This document shows, piece by piece, positions 34,870-45,743 of a DNA stretch of 64,000 nt. A program made the translations under genes and the position numbers. The notes under the pieces are model-generated. The model made no database searches. It was not told where the DNA came from and was given only the letters and a program-made list of their open reading frames with translations. Every line of letters begins with the position of its first letter. Position 1 is the first letter of the stretch. Origin of the DNA: Neopestalotiopsis rosae. Its lineage: Eukaryota; Ascomycota; Sordariomycetes; Amphisphaeriales; Sporocadaceae. The stretch is from NCBI GenBank assembly GCA_023078685.1, contig JALGAS010000006.1:3596001-3660000 (forward strand). The letters run 5' to 3'.

Positions 34870-36429
34870 GAAGCTATCATCTTTGGGTCAGTAAAGTAGG
34901 CGTCGTCTTGTATGAGTAAGTGTAGGATATCAGAAATCAAGTTCTGCCGGCGGTTCACGGATTTCAAGCGTATCGGGGTCTGCACGGTACCGATGCCCAG
35001 CTCACTTTTTGGATGCATCAGATTTTTTGTGTTTAAGAACCAAGATCAGATGTCGTGGATCGTGAAATCCACGTAGGGACACGAAAACGATCGAGGGCAC
35101 GTACGAATAGTATTGTTCATCAGGATTTAGGCGTAAAATGAACTCTCCACACAAAGATCTGAAGCCTTTATACCATAAGTATAAAGTATGTCTCTTCGTT
35201 ATCGAGATCGTCTTTTCTGGATTTTATGCAATAAACGTTATTGCGTTTCATTCGTGGACCAGACAGCCTTCAAGTATACGAGATGGCTAGTCGTTCAATC
35301 TCCGTCCCATGTCCTATTCGAAGAGAAGACAAGACCTCAAGGCTCGCAATCGTGGACTTGATATACTATTGGTAACCCAAGAGTCGAGAAACTGCCACTA
35401 GTGAGATTGGCTGATCGTAGTTTCGGTTACAAAGCTGTTGCCCTGTCATTGGTTACACACATGTTTATAGTCTGCTCAGTATACGATCCACTCTTGATCA
35501 AGAGGCCGCCGAGCTGAAGTAATGTAGTTAGTGCATATTAATCGGCGCGTGCAATATCTGGCTTGCAAGTTCAATTTTACGACCAAAGTATAGTCGGCTG
35601 CTACATACGTAGTCGACAGCGCCGTTATAAGCAAACTATACTTATCAGACGGGAGCCTAGTTGGAGGGTCTTCCTGTATCATCCATTGTCATGCCTGACC
35701 TGGTTCAAGTTCCAATCATACTTGACCTGGTAGATGCTTGCTCTTGACCAATGTTGTTCTGGCAACCTGAGAAGGCCGTTGAATACGGAATAGTCCCCAA
35801 AACACTTGAAAAACTCCATCCTCCCCCATGGGCTCACCCCACGATCGGGTTCCAGCTGGCGTGGGCGACTTCGGCCTAGGCCTGTCTAGAGGTATTCTTC
35901 ACCCCAGGAAGCCCCGTCTATAGCCGGCTAAGTGGATCTCTTTGGGTTCAAATGTTGCGATCCCCTAGGTGAAGTACGGTGAAATGGACGATACTCTTCC
36001 CGCAATTGTAGTTTTTCCACCAACCACTGATCGGCAATTCGGTATCCCACTGCAGGGTCCGCCCGAAAATCTACCCAAACTTACCCCACGGATAATGCAT
36101 CTATGGTAGACGTGCCCCTCAATTTGTTCATGCGTCACGAGGGGGTTTGAGAAAAGACACGGTTGAGGCATGCTGTGCATTATTTTCCCGAGCTGCAGCT
36201 GTCGATTTCCTCATATATAAATATTTCCAAAAGCCGTCGTGAATCTTTAATTGCTATTTCTTGGCTCTATTCATCTTGCTCGACTATTCTCTTCAATTCC
36301 TATCTTCTTCACATCCTCAGGCGGTCTGCAATTGTAGAAATCTTTACATCAGACTGGTGATACAATTTCATATTGTAGATTCCCTGGCACTTTGAATTTC
36401 TGAAGCAAGAACCGAGAAAAAGAGTAAAG
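34870..36429. other. Intergenic upstream of lgd1
   Basis: About 1.6 kb with no supportable gene. It holds the presumed lgd1 promoter, including two CCNCCAA-type sites (36017-36023 plus; 35661-35667 minus). Confidence 0.55.
36017..36023 (+). promoter_or_regulatory. CCNCCAA site, possible GaaR element
   Basis: CCACCAA lies about 407 bases before the lgd1 start codon, and the inverse form TTGGAGG lies at 35661-35667. A motif of this type is reported for the galacturonate regulator GaaR in Botrytis and Aspergillus. Whether this fungus has GaaR is unknown; a 7-mer this loose also occurs by chance. Confidence 0.25.
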
Positions 36430-37855
36430 ATGCCCGAAATTACCATTACTGGCTGGACCACCAGGGACGTGCGGTTTCCCACGTCCTTGGACAAGACTGG
36501 TTCTGATGCCATGAATGCTGCCGGTGACTACTCTTCGGCCTACTGTATTCTGCAGACGGACTCGGAGTTCAGCGGACACGGCATGGTGAGTTGACTGGTG
36601 CTACTACAGCATGGCATGACCCTGCATCGAGAACCAAACAACTAACATTCTTCACCAGACCTTCACCATTGGCCGTGGCAATGACATTGTCTGCGCAGCC
36701 ATCAACCACGTCGCGGACCGCATCAAGGGCCGCACCCTCTCGTCTCTGGTCGAGAATTGGGGCAAGACGTGGCGCCACCTGGTCAACGACAGCCAGCTGC
36801 GGTGGATCGGACCGGAAAAGGGCGTCATCCACCTCGCGCTCGGCGCCGTAGTCAACGCCGTCTGGGACCTCTGGGCCAAGGTGCTCGGCAAGCCCGTGTG
36901 GCGCATCGTGGCCGACATGTCGCCCGAGGAGTTTGTGCGCTGCATCGACTTCCGCTACATCACCGACGCCGTGACCCCGGAGGAGGCCCTGGCCCTTCTC
37001 CGCGACGTCGAGGGCGGCAAGGCCGAGCGCATCAACGACGCCCTGGCCAGCCGCGCCGTGCCCGCCTACACCACCAGCGCCGGCTGGCTCGGCTACGGCG
37101 AGGACAAGATGAAGGCCCTCCTGGCCGAGACCCTGAGCCACGGCTACAAGTACTTCAAGATCAAGGTCGGCGGTAACCTCGAGCAGGACAAGCACCGCCT
37201 GTCCATTGCCCGCGACGTCATCGGCTACGACAAGGGCAACCAGCTCATGGTGGACGCCAACCAGGTCTGGAGCGTGCCCGAGGCCATTGCCTACATGAAG
37301 GAGCTCGCCGAGTTCAAGCCGTGGTTCATCGAGGAGCCTACGTCGCCCGACGACATCCTGGGCCACAAGGCCGTGCGCGAGGCCCTCAAGCCCTACGGCA
37401 TCGGCGTCGCCACGGGCGAGATGTGCCAGAACCGCGTCGTCTTCAAGCAGCTCATCGTCTCGGGCGCCATCGACGTGTGCCAGATCGACGCCTGCCGCAT
37501 GGGCGGCGTCAACGAGGTGCTGGCCGTGCTGCTCATGGCGAAAAAGTACGGCGTCCCCATCGTCCCCCACTCGGGCGGCGTCGGCCTGCCCGAGTACACG
37601 CAGCACCTGAGCACCATCGACTACGTCGTCGTCAGCGGCAAGCGCTCCGTCCTCGAGTACGTCGACCACCTCCACGAGCACTTTTTGCACCCCTCCGTCA
37701 TCAAGGACGGCTACTACCAGACCCCCACCGAGCCTGGCTACAGCGTCGAGATGAAGGCCGAGAGCATGGACCGCTTCTCCTACCCCGGCCAGGACGGCGT
37801 CAGCTGGTGGAAGAGCGATGAGGCCAAGCCGATCCTCGAGGGCGAGAAGTACTAG
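36430..37855 (+). CDS. lgd1: L-galactonate dehydratase, enolase superfamily
   Basis: Two exons (36430-36585, 36659-37855) give 450 residues, the same length I recall for Trichoderma LGD1. The 73-base intron has a GTGAGT donor, an ACTAAC branch site and a CAG acceptor. Enolase-superfamily (mandelate-racemase subgroup) residues are visible: KIK at 219-221, metal ligands Asp251 (VDANQVW), Glu277 (EEPTSPDD) and Glu306 (TGEMCQNR), and His356 (VPHSGG). LGD1/GaaB removes water from L-galactonate to give 2-keto-3-deoxy-L-galactonate, the second step of D-galacturonate catabolism in pectin-degrading fungi, in the cytosol. L-fuconate dehydratase is the close alternative. Codon use is strongly C-ending, a sign of high expression. 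The reductase and aldolase genes are not in the window. Confidence 0.9.
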
Positions 37856-37943
37856 GCGACAAAAGCATAGAATGACGTCGTGTGGTGTCCAAGAGAGAGG
37901 ACAAGGAAAGGGAGGTCGGGCGCCAATAAAGGCAAGCCCTTCC

Positions 37944-37966
37944 GCAGGGAAACGATGGCATCCTGT
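37944..37966 (+). repeat. Shared-core hairpin, copy A
   Basis: The 15-base core GGAAACGATGGCATC is at 37948-37962. It is flanked by CAG (37945-37947) and CTG (37963-37965), which pair with each other, with an outer G-T pair. It begins 89 bases after the lgd1 stop codon, probably inside its 3' untranslated region. Confidence 0.8.
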
Positions 37967-38084
37967 TAGTGATACCTGGACTCTAGAGTTCATGGTACAC
38001 ACTATCCTAGAGAGCACAAAAAAGCATTGCATGAAGCTGCCGGTCAAAGCAGCTTTTGGGGGTTTGGTCACCGGAGATCATTCC

Positions 38085-38107
38085 GGGAGGAAACGATGGC
38101 ATCTCCT
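38085..38107 (+). repeat. Shared-core hairpin, copy B
   Basis: The same 15-base core is at 38089-38103. Here the flanks are GGA (38086-38088) and TCC (38104-38106), again complementary, with the same outer G-T pair. An imperfect 11-bp inverted repeat (38107-38136) follows directly, and a hairpin AAGCTG/CAGCTT (38034-38055) precedes. Confidence 0.8.
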
Positions 38108-38238
38108 ACGACAATCTCTCTCTTGAGATCGTCGTCCACTATACATCTAGAGTAGACACTCTGGAGTCTTGTACTCTTGAGTGAGCTCATATAGACATGC
38201 AAAAACGCATGAGGGCTCTGGTTGAAGACATCCAGTGC

Positions 38239-38261
38239 GCGGGGAAACGATGGCATCCCGT
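38239..38261 (+). repeat. Shared-core hairpin, copy C
   Basis: The same core is at 38243-38257 with flanks CGG (38240-38242) and CCG (38258-38260), complementary, and the outer G-T pair. A hairpin CATGC/GCATG lies upstream near 38196-38211. Core spacing is 141 bases from A to B and 154 from B to C. Confidence 0.8.
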
Positions 38262-39160
38262 ATGGAGTAGATTATTCTATCCTTACCGAATCGAAAGTAT
38301 TAGATAGATATAAATCACGTAATCAGTGGTATATAAGTTCATCTTGTGATTCATACTCGTGTCTTTCGCAATGACATTTTGATACGATAGCCTTTGAATC
38401 CTTCATTCGCCTTGACACACCTTTGTAATGAGTGGCAAGTATTGCACGAACTGTGACTCCAAAGTGTGCAAATGCCAATATGTTGGAAGAACGTTGATGC
38501 TCTGTTGATACTCTGCATGGTGCCCTAGTCATGCAAGAAGCTGTCGGTAGCTGACGCTTCACTGCAATTTTAGCTCTCACTGAGGGGATCTGCCAAGTCG
38601 CACATCTGAATGAAGTACAAGGCGAGACGAGGCTCCCGTATGCCATCACTCTTAAATATGACTGCAGCTCATGTATTGTGTACCTTATTACAATGCGAGT
38701 GACATGTGTCTTGGTGGGATCTGGGTCGGGATTCAGGGCAAAAGTAGTCACTGGAGGTATCTGTTCAGCTGGACAGAAAAGAGAGGAGGGATATCCGCAC
38801 TTCACTGCTTTTTTAACCCTCACGAAGGGTATCGTGTGGTTAGTAAGGCAGCGCAATGAGAAACCCGGATTTAAATGAATACGAATTTTGTCCCTTCGTG
38901 GAGGCTTTATCATACACAAGACAATGCAAAGATTTTCGACAAATTAGAATAATCCCACTATGTAATTACTGTAGTAGTAAACCAATTGACCCAGACAAGT
39001 GAGTCCAAACATGGCCCCATCATTATTCCAGTACTTGCCAGCTATCAAGTAGCTTCTTCTTCATCAAGAACACATAAGCGGAGCATCGAGTTATCCATGT
39101 CTTAAGTCACACATGCAACGAAATTACAGATTTAATTGTTTTGATTTAGTAATTCATCTG

Positions 39161-40972
39161 TTATAGACTTCTCGTCTTCATCCATTCGCTTACGCCTAGT
39201 CCCAAGTTCAGCCCATTGCGAGCCCACCAAATTCTAATGGATTTCGAGTCGCCAATGGCGTCCTCAAGGGCTTCTTCAATGTCACAGGTCTTGTACTCGA
39301 CTCTGTGCGTCCGGCCTTCGCCCGCCTCCTCGCCCCTTGCGTACTGCTTCCACCACTCCAGGACATTGACATGGCCTTGACGTGTTGGTGCCACCAGAAC
39401 CTGGCAGTCAAATGACAGTTTGTCGCCCTTGATTTCCCGCCAAGTATCCAACACGTTGGTGTGTCCATGCGCACTTGCAATCTTGGGTACGCCGTCGCCA
39501 TGGGCCACCGGGATGCCTGAAGACTCCCACCATCGTAGAACGGCGGTTTGGCCTTGTTGCGCAGCTGCAAGCAGACTACGCCCTGGCTTCAGAATGATAC
39601 TGCTGTTCTGCGATGCGGCATCCCGCCACCATTCCAGGACCAGCAAGTGGCCTCTCGCCGATGCTGTTTCCAGTGCCTGTTCTGTATATTTCAAGGGAAG
39701 TCCAGATCGAAGCCACCAATCGAGTATGTGCACGAATCCCATGCGGCAAGCGTTGTCCAAAGCCTCGGCGTCATATTCCTTCTTGAGAAATGATGGAGAT
39801 GTGTTCCACCAGTCGAGAATGTCCGTCCTGCCGTAAACTCCAGATGCCTTGTTTGGTAAAAGCTTTGAGTGGAAAGAAGCCCAAAAGACCTTGCTAAGGT
39901 TGTTCTCCAAATATGTAAGAACTTCGGTAAGTGAAAATTTGATAATCAGCTTCACAGCCAATGGTGAAATCAGGATATCGCTCGGTGCTTCAGACAGTTT
40001 CCGGCATATTGCTGCCGGAGAGCGACACGAGAGGATTAGCCACTCGAGTTCGTTATTGAATATCTCGGCAGGATCCGTGAGTGTGAGGCGATTGGTGCGC
40101 CAATCGATTGGCGTAGGAATCGTGGTGTAAACGTTCAGCGCCTGTGCCAATTCCCAATCTCCAACATACTCAAATATTATTGTCCATATCTCTGGTGGGA
40201 GCTGCGTGGCCACCTTGGTGGGATCCGAGGTGCTGAGCGCTTGTTGGGCAGCAACTTCGACATCGTGGCCCAGGCTGAGGAGCTCGGCCTGGTTCTTGAT
40301 CATACCGACCAAATCGTTGAAGCCATCCCATGAAACCACGCGTTTCGTCGAGGAAGTTCCTTCATAGTGCCAAAGAATGGGCGACATGACTTTGATCCAG
40401 TCCCACTTCTTCTTAATCTTGCTCAACTGCTTCTTTGTCATGGGGTTCTCCCACATCTGTATCGACATGCCAGGGACCAGTAGTATCTTCTTTGACACAT
40501 CCCATGCGCGCAGTACCTCGAGTAGCACCGTATCGGCGATGCCGCCCATCATCTTGGCCAAATGGTCTGCATCGATCGGGGCCAGGACCAGGATGTCTGC
40601 CCAGTCCACCAGCTCGTATGCGGTTTGTCTCGCTGCTTCTATTGCCTCTCTCGTTCTCTGGTCTGCGTCGATGGCCAAGGTGGCCAGGCTTCGGTTTTCC
40701 CTGACTATAACCTCTTGGGCCAGACGGCGCGGGACTTCGTCGACCAGCGCTTGAGTCTCGATCTGAGAATCCTTGAGTAGGCGAACGGCGATGGCCTGGG
40801 CATATGCCACATCCTTGGACCCGTTGGCAGCAACGAGCATGCGTAGTTTTCTAGTTCGCGGCATCTCATGGAGTGAGGAGGACGAGGAGTTTGCGGTTGG
40901 CGTTCGTAGAATGTGTCGGCGCAGAAATGATGCTCTTCCCGGGTCGGGAGGAGGGCTGTTTGTGTCTGCCAT
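39161..40972 (-). CDS. Hal3/PPCDC-like flavoprotein fused to F-box-like and ankyrin-like repeats
   Basis: Single exon, 603 residues. Residues about 42-230 resemble the HFCD flavoprotein family (Hal3, phosphopantothenoylcysteine decarboxylase): WADILVLAPIDADHLAKMMGGIADT (124 on, given by its ends) and VLRAWDVSK. Catalytic features are lost: the family PxMNxxMW reads PGMSIQMW (167-174) with Ser for Asn, the His before the WAD segment is absent, and no ACGDYG-type Cys loop is seen. Residues 257-280 (LPPEIWTIIFEYV) look like an F-box or related helix pair. The rest is a series of ankyrin-like units with a recurring VLDWW/VLEWW core. It is probably a non-catalytic, FMN- or protein-binding module; function unknown. 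Confidence 0.8.
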   Translation of the reverse strand: MADTNSPPPDPGRASFLRRHILRTPTANSSSSSLHEMPRTRKLRMLVAANGSKDVAYAQAIAVRLLKDSQIETQALVDEVPRRLAQEVIVRENRSLATLAIDADQRTREAIEAARQTAYELVDWADILVLAPIDADHLAKMMGGIADTVLLEVLRAWDVSKKILLVPGMSIQMWENPMTKKQLSKIKKKWDWIKVMSPILWHYEGTSSTKRVVSWDGFNDLVGMIKNQAELLSLGHDVEVAAQQALSTSDPTKVATQLPPEIWTIIFEYVGDWELAQALNVYTTIPTPIDWRTNRLTLTDPAEIFNNELEWLILSCRSPAAICRKLSEAPSDILISPLAVKLIIKFSLTEVLTYLENNLSKVFWASFHSKLLPNKASGVYGRTDILDWWNTSPSFLKKEYDAEALDNACRMGFVHILDWWLRSGLPLKYTEQALETASARGHLLVLEWWRDAASQNSSIILKPGRSLLAAAQQGQTAVLRWWESSGIPVAHGDGVPKIASAHGHTNVLDTWREIKGDKLSFDCQVLVAPTRQGHVNVLEWWKQYARGEEAGEGRTHRVEYKTCDIEEALEDAIGDSKSIRIWWARNGLNLGLGVSEWMKTRSL

Positions 40973-43786
40973 CTTGTGTCACATGCTATCCCAGCTCCCA
41001 AACTTGTCGTGATCAAGAGGTGTCTAAGGTGGAAATAAAAGAAGAGCTGGTGGCCTTTGGGTTCAACAGAGGGGTGTGAAAATGATGTCGCCCGTGTAAG
41101 TGTGCTCTGGTAGTAAAGGTTAATCGTGGTTCGGAGGCAAAGTCGAAGATAGCGTTGGTTGAGTCAAGCGGTGGGCGCGAGTAGTACCAGTTGAAGTGAC
41201 GCAGATTTTCAGTCAAGCCAGTTGATGACTTTGATGACGCGGGGCGTGGATGGTGATGTCTGGTACCGGTCAACAGATTTGAAGACTGAGAGGTTTGTGC
41301 AAGTGTATGTAATCCGACAGCGATGAAGTGCTTCACCACTGGACATTAGCCAGAGACGAAGTAGGGAAAAAAAGATGCCGGTGTCGTGTCTCATCGACGC
41401 CTCGAAAATGGCCGAGTCCCAATTCGTGGACCCTGGCGCCAAACACAAGGATGACGCCGGCAAGTGGAGCTTGTCTTTCTCCCTGGGACTGCTCAGTGAC
41501 CTCTCAGTGGCCTCTCAGTGGTGTGGTGCCAGTGCTTGCAGGTGGTTCCCCAATACCCGAGGAGCCCCGATAAGAGTGCTTTTTAGTACACTAGCGTCAC
41601 AGCAGCGGACTGAACCTACTTCTTACTTCATCCTTAACGACAAGTAAAGCTGGAAATAACATGGGAGATATCAGAAGTCGCAGCGTGTCAGTTGATCAAT
41701 TTACATTACAAGGTATTAACTGTTTGTACTGTCGAATTCTTCCAAGTATCAAATTTGAGCAAGTACCTTGGTCCCAAGACCTACAGTCAAGCTATAAGTT
41801 GTACCCGGAAGCTGGTTGAGAGGGGCCATATCAAGATCTCATACCATCATCATGTCATTAGTACGATATAACCACGTTAAGTCACATCATCATATATTTG
41901 AATACCTACCAACTCTCACGTACTTGTGGGAAACACATCTTCTTTGAGACCGTCGTGACAAGGCGAATTCGTTGTGGACAGACATATCCGAGTTCGACAA
42001 AAATCTGAAGGTCCATTTCAACAATGTCAATTTGCTAATGGCAGTCCTTCTCAAGTCAGCCATCTCAGGATTTATATCCCAGTTATCACATTGCTCATAT
42101 ACTACAGTCCGCATTCGCTCGGAGCAGATGATCTGATTGACTGCATTATATAGGCCTTTGAAGCCACCATCTGGAAGAGACTTGCTTTATCTGGTTGGTC
42201 ATCCCCAATAAAGGAGCATCATGGGTGTCGCTTCCATACTTCGCAAGTCGACCTGAGCTTGTCATTGTATTGGTTTACAATCACCAAAAAAGGCCGGGAA
42301 GTGCCACTGGAGGGATCACTCAACACGGCCGTAGCACTGGACACTCGGAGACAAGGAGGCAGAAGTCAACCATTTCTGAGTTTGTCGTTCGCACGAAGAT
42401 GTGTACGTACCTCGTGCCAGATTCGATCATTTTGCCTCCCGTCATGGACAATAAGAAGAGCGCAAGAGGTGGAAGGCGGTTTGTCAGTTCGTGGAGCCCT
42501 TTTTATAATGCTTAGTGTCAAAGCTAGACGCGTGGCATATATCGAAAGACTTAGTAAGCTATGGACGTCACTACCAAATATACTAGATGACAAAGAACAA
42601 GAAATCATGCTTGCGCATAAAATGTCCATCTCGAGACTCCTTAGACATGACTGTCCATAGGGTTCATCTTGCCAAGAATGATCAGAACTAGAGAACCTCT
42701 TCTGATCACCGTTCAAGTACACTACACCGAAAAAGAAATTTCTTCCCAAAATTTACGGATATCAATAACATCAACTCTACGGTAATACTGATGTTTAATG
42801 GATAGAGTCGCCACCAGATGCAGCTGATATTGCACTGGCGACTCAAATATGACTACTTTTTTTTCAAGTGGCCAGTGAACTCCACCCTTCCTCGACAACA
42901 GAGAAGGCATAACCGTCACGCTCTCTACCATGTAAAGCATCAAAATGTCTCTCGTGAAGCTTTGGTGTTAGGCCTATTTTGATATACTGTGAGATCAATG
43001 CCAAGCCCTGTATAGAAAAACGTTGCTGCTTGTTCGACGTCAAAGATCACCCAAAGCAGAACATCCCTGCAATAGGAGCAAGCTTGAGACGGCACTCAGA
43101 TTCCAACACGGAACAGGTCTCTGGTAACACCCAGGTTTCGTTTGGTCAACCAGTTTACAGGATTGTTGAGATTGGAAACGTTTGCATTCCACAAGTTAAC
43201 AGCAAATAATAATAAAGAGACAGTACCTATGACAAGGTATTGTCAATGTGATGTGACTTGATGTGACTGGAACCAACGCCCTGAAAGTTGCTGAATACCA
43301 CAGAGCCATTAGACCCCATACCCCTGAATTTCAATCAAAAGCTCTCGGTGATTGGCGGTTTGTAGTGGGCGCTTAGCGCTCCATAGAAGGCGCCGAAGCC
43401 AGGCAAGACCCGTGCTTCTGGAGATGCTAGCGTGCAGAGCCAAGTACCTGCATTGACAAATTGGCGGGGAGAATGGAGGCAGAGATACTTGTATGGGAAA
43501 TGGGGTGGATAATGCTAAAATAAGCCCAAGCCGGGATGCAGCGACCTAGACCAGGGAGACAACAGCACCAAGTGGAAGTGACAATTCCCCAGCTTGGGGG
43601 AGGGCGACAGTGAGAGAAATGGCATTCATTTCTGTTTATTAGCAGCCACCAGACGAGAAGAACCAGACACCAGCACACAGTGACGAGACGCGAGCGCCGG
43701 CGACATTACCCATTGACGATCCGACCCTCAATTGGGCATATTGCTAAAAGTCTTTCTTACCTAGTTCAGCCTTCTTCTCTAATCAG
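40973..43786. other. Intergenic, no firm gene
   Basis: About 2.8 kb in the divergent space, somewhat AT-richer between about 41640 and 43250. Frames such as 42259-42660 (plus) and 42722-42943 and 42366-42749 (minus) have stretches of protein-like composition but no joint gene model or family. They could be remnants of a lost gene. Confidence 0.45.
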
Positions 43787-45743
43787 GAAGCGGTCTTGGC
43801 AGTCATCTCCGTTGCTACGTCGGAATCACCCACCGGTCACAGCGCCGCTCGACTGTATCCCAATCTCCAGACCCAGACACCGTCACGACATCATCTGAAT
43901 CATCTTCGCACCACGGCGTCGCTCAAGGATTCCACCGCAACCACCACGTTGCCCGAACAGCAGGAGGTGCAATCCGGACTGTCAACTACCATCGAGTCGC
44001 TCCGACCCGACCAGCCACCCCCGGATTCGTCAACTACCCCCGACGACAAGGCCCACTCGGACGAGATTGATCTCGACGACCAGCACGACGAAGGAGAGGA
44101 CCAAGACGAACAGGAGTTCAATCGCCGCCGTTCGCCGCCCCCGCGCTATCCTGACGCCGCATCTTCAGCCTCGGCCTCGACCTCCTTCTCCCTTCCTGCC
44201 ACGCGATCAGCGCCTCCGCCCTTCTCCAGCCTCTACCAGTTCGCCTCTGCTGAGGATCTAGCCGACGACCATTTCCAGCTCCCTCCGTCGTGCTCACGGG
44301 AACCGGCCTCTGAAACAGCTGCTTCTTCTGCGACTGCAGCTCCAGCCTACGCGCCGCCATCTTCCAGCTTTCTAGGTCAAGCCGCTTCTGCATCGTCCAA
44401 CGGCTTGCGCAACGCTGTAGCCGAGACCAAACGTGCACTTCCGCAAGACAACAAAGCCGGCTCATCAGCACCAAAGGGCGAAGACTCTGACGAGGCGCCC
44501 CCTGCTTACGAAGAAGGTTATAGTCCGCTCTTGTCATTCTCTTATCTAATGGCTGCCGCCGGAGGAGCATCGAGTATTATTACTCAAGTCCAACAGGGCG
44601 GTCCGCCCATCAACGCTATCGGAGGTAAGCTTCGGGCCGTTTGAATGTACTTGGAGCCGCATCGCTAACTCTTCTCTGCAGATGTTGGCGCCGATGAGAC
44701 CATCACCATGGACTTGCGGTAGGTCTCGATCGAAGACTGAGTTTATACTATGAGTATCATGACTGATGGAGTATCCTAGGGGCACCCGCTTCGTACTGTC
44801 TAGAGATGAGCTCTTGACATTGCCTGAATTCGTTCTCCTGTCGCTGTTCCCCAACGGCCTGTTTCCCGAAGGCCACATGGGGGGCTTTGCCGAAGGTGAT
44901 GCCGTGCAAGTCGATGTTAGTACCCAGGTCATGACCTCTGCGACCACTACCCCTTTGCTGCCAAATCCCATCACCCACTCCAGTCTCCCCTGCTCATCTA
45001 CCACCCGCAATTTACTCTCAAATATCAATATGCATTTCACTGACCTCACCTCTCAGTATGACCCCGCATCTCTCCAGTATATGCTAGACTTCTTCCGCAA
45101 TGTTGCACAGACTATCCCTACTGAAACATCTCCCAATGCTTCTCCCGATGGAGGAGTGACGCCTATTGACTCTCTTGGTGGCGGAAGAGATGATGGAAGC
45201 AAGCGTGCAGGTATCATTGTTCTTAGGGAAGATCTGGACTTTTACGTTATCCCTCCAAGGCCAGATATTGAGCAGAAGGAGATGATTGAGGTCAAGAGAG
45301 CTGCTGCTCGTGCTCTGCTCAAGCAGGACGGCATCTTTTCGGGCTTGAAGAGAAGCGACGAGCCAGGCACGACCGAGGCGCACCTGATTGAGATGCTCAC
45401 AGCAGGGTATGTTGATCATCAACGTAAAACTTGGTACCTTTACTGACTTGTTTCCAGCGGCTTCAACCACGACGACACTTGGGGTCACCGCGCTGGAGAG
45501 CCCAACAAGGCTGTTGTCTGCAGTCTTGCGCTGGCTAGACTACGCAGTGACATCCGTGGTAACGACATGGGTGGCAACGCAGTTGGCATGGCCCAGAAGC
45601 TCCTTCTGTTCTGGCGCAAGCCTGCCCGTAGATGCTGGTGGGAAGGTGTAGACCTGAAGGACGTTGAGGGAATCGACGGCACATTGAAGGTCTGGATCCG
45701 CAGGGTGTGGACGCTCGAAATGAGCGTCATTGGTCTACGATAG
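43787..45743 (+). CDS. Whi2-like BTB/POZ protein, 5' end unresolved
   Basis: Exons 2-5 are firm: 44682-44718, 44780-44915, 45058-45406 and 45458-45743, with introns of 57, 61, 142 and 51 bases. The large first visible exon ends at 44624. It is open from 43748 but holds no suitable in-frame ATG, so a short upstream exon with the start codon must exist; an acceptor CAG at 43784-43786 is my guess. The N-terminal 280 residues are disordered and Ser/Pro-rich, with PPxY-like PPAYEE. The BTB part begins DETITMDLRGTRFVLSRDELLTLPE and continues YDPASLQYMLDFFR. Yeast Whi2 with Psr1/2 acts in stress response and low-amino-acid TORC1 control; that role is inferred. Confidence 0.78.

Larger units (their letters stand above)
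37856..39160. other. Intergenic 3' of lgd1, holds three related hairpins
   Basis: About 1.3 kb between convergent genes. Its first 410 bases carry three copies of a hairpin with a shared core (listed separately) and several other short inverted repeats. No coding gene is supported; the longest minus-strand frame (38323-38919) has no recognisable content. Confidence 0.6.

Noticed and set aside
36569..38071. 500-codon minus-strand frame opposite lgd1
   Set aside because: It is the antisense shadow of a C-ending, GC-rich gene. Its product is an Asp/Val/Leu/His-rich string without a domain, while the plus strand has a complete enzyme with catalytic residues.
37944..38261. Hammerhead, twister or TPP-riboswitch identity for the three hairpins
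   Set aside because: The conserved cores of these RNAs (for example CUGAUGA of hammerheads) are not found near the copies on either strand.
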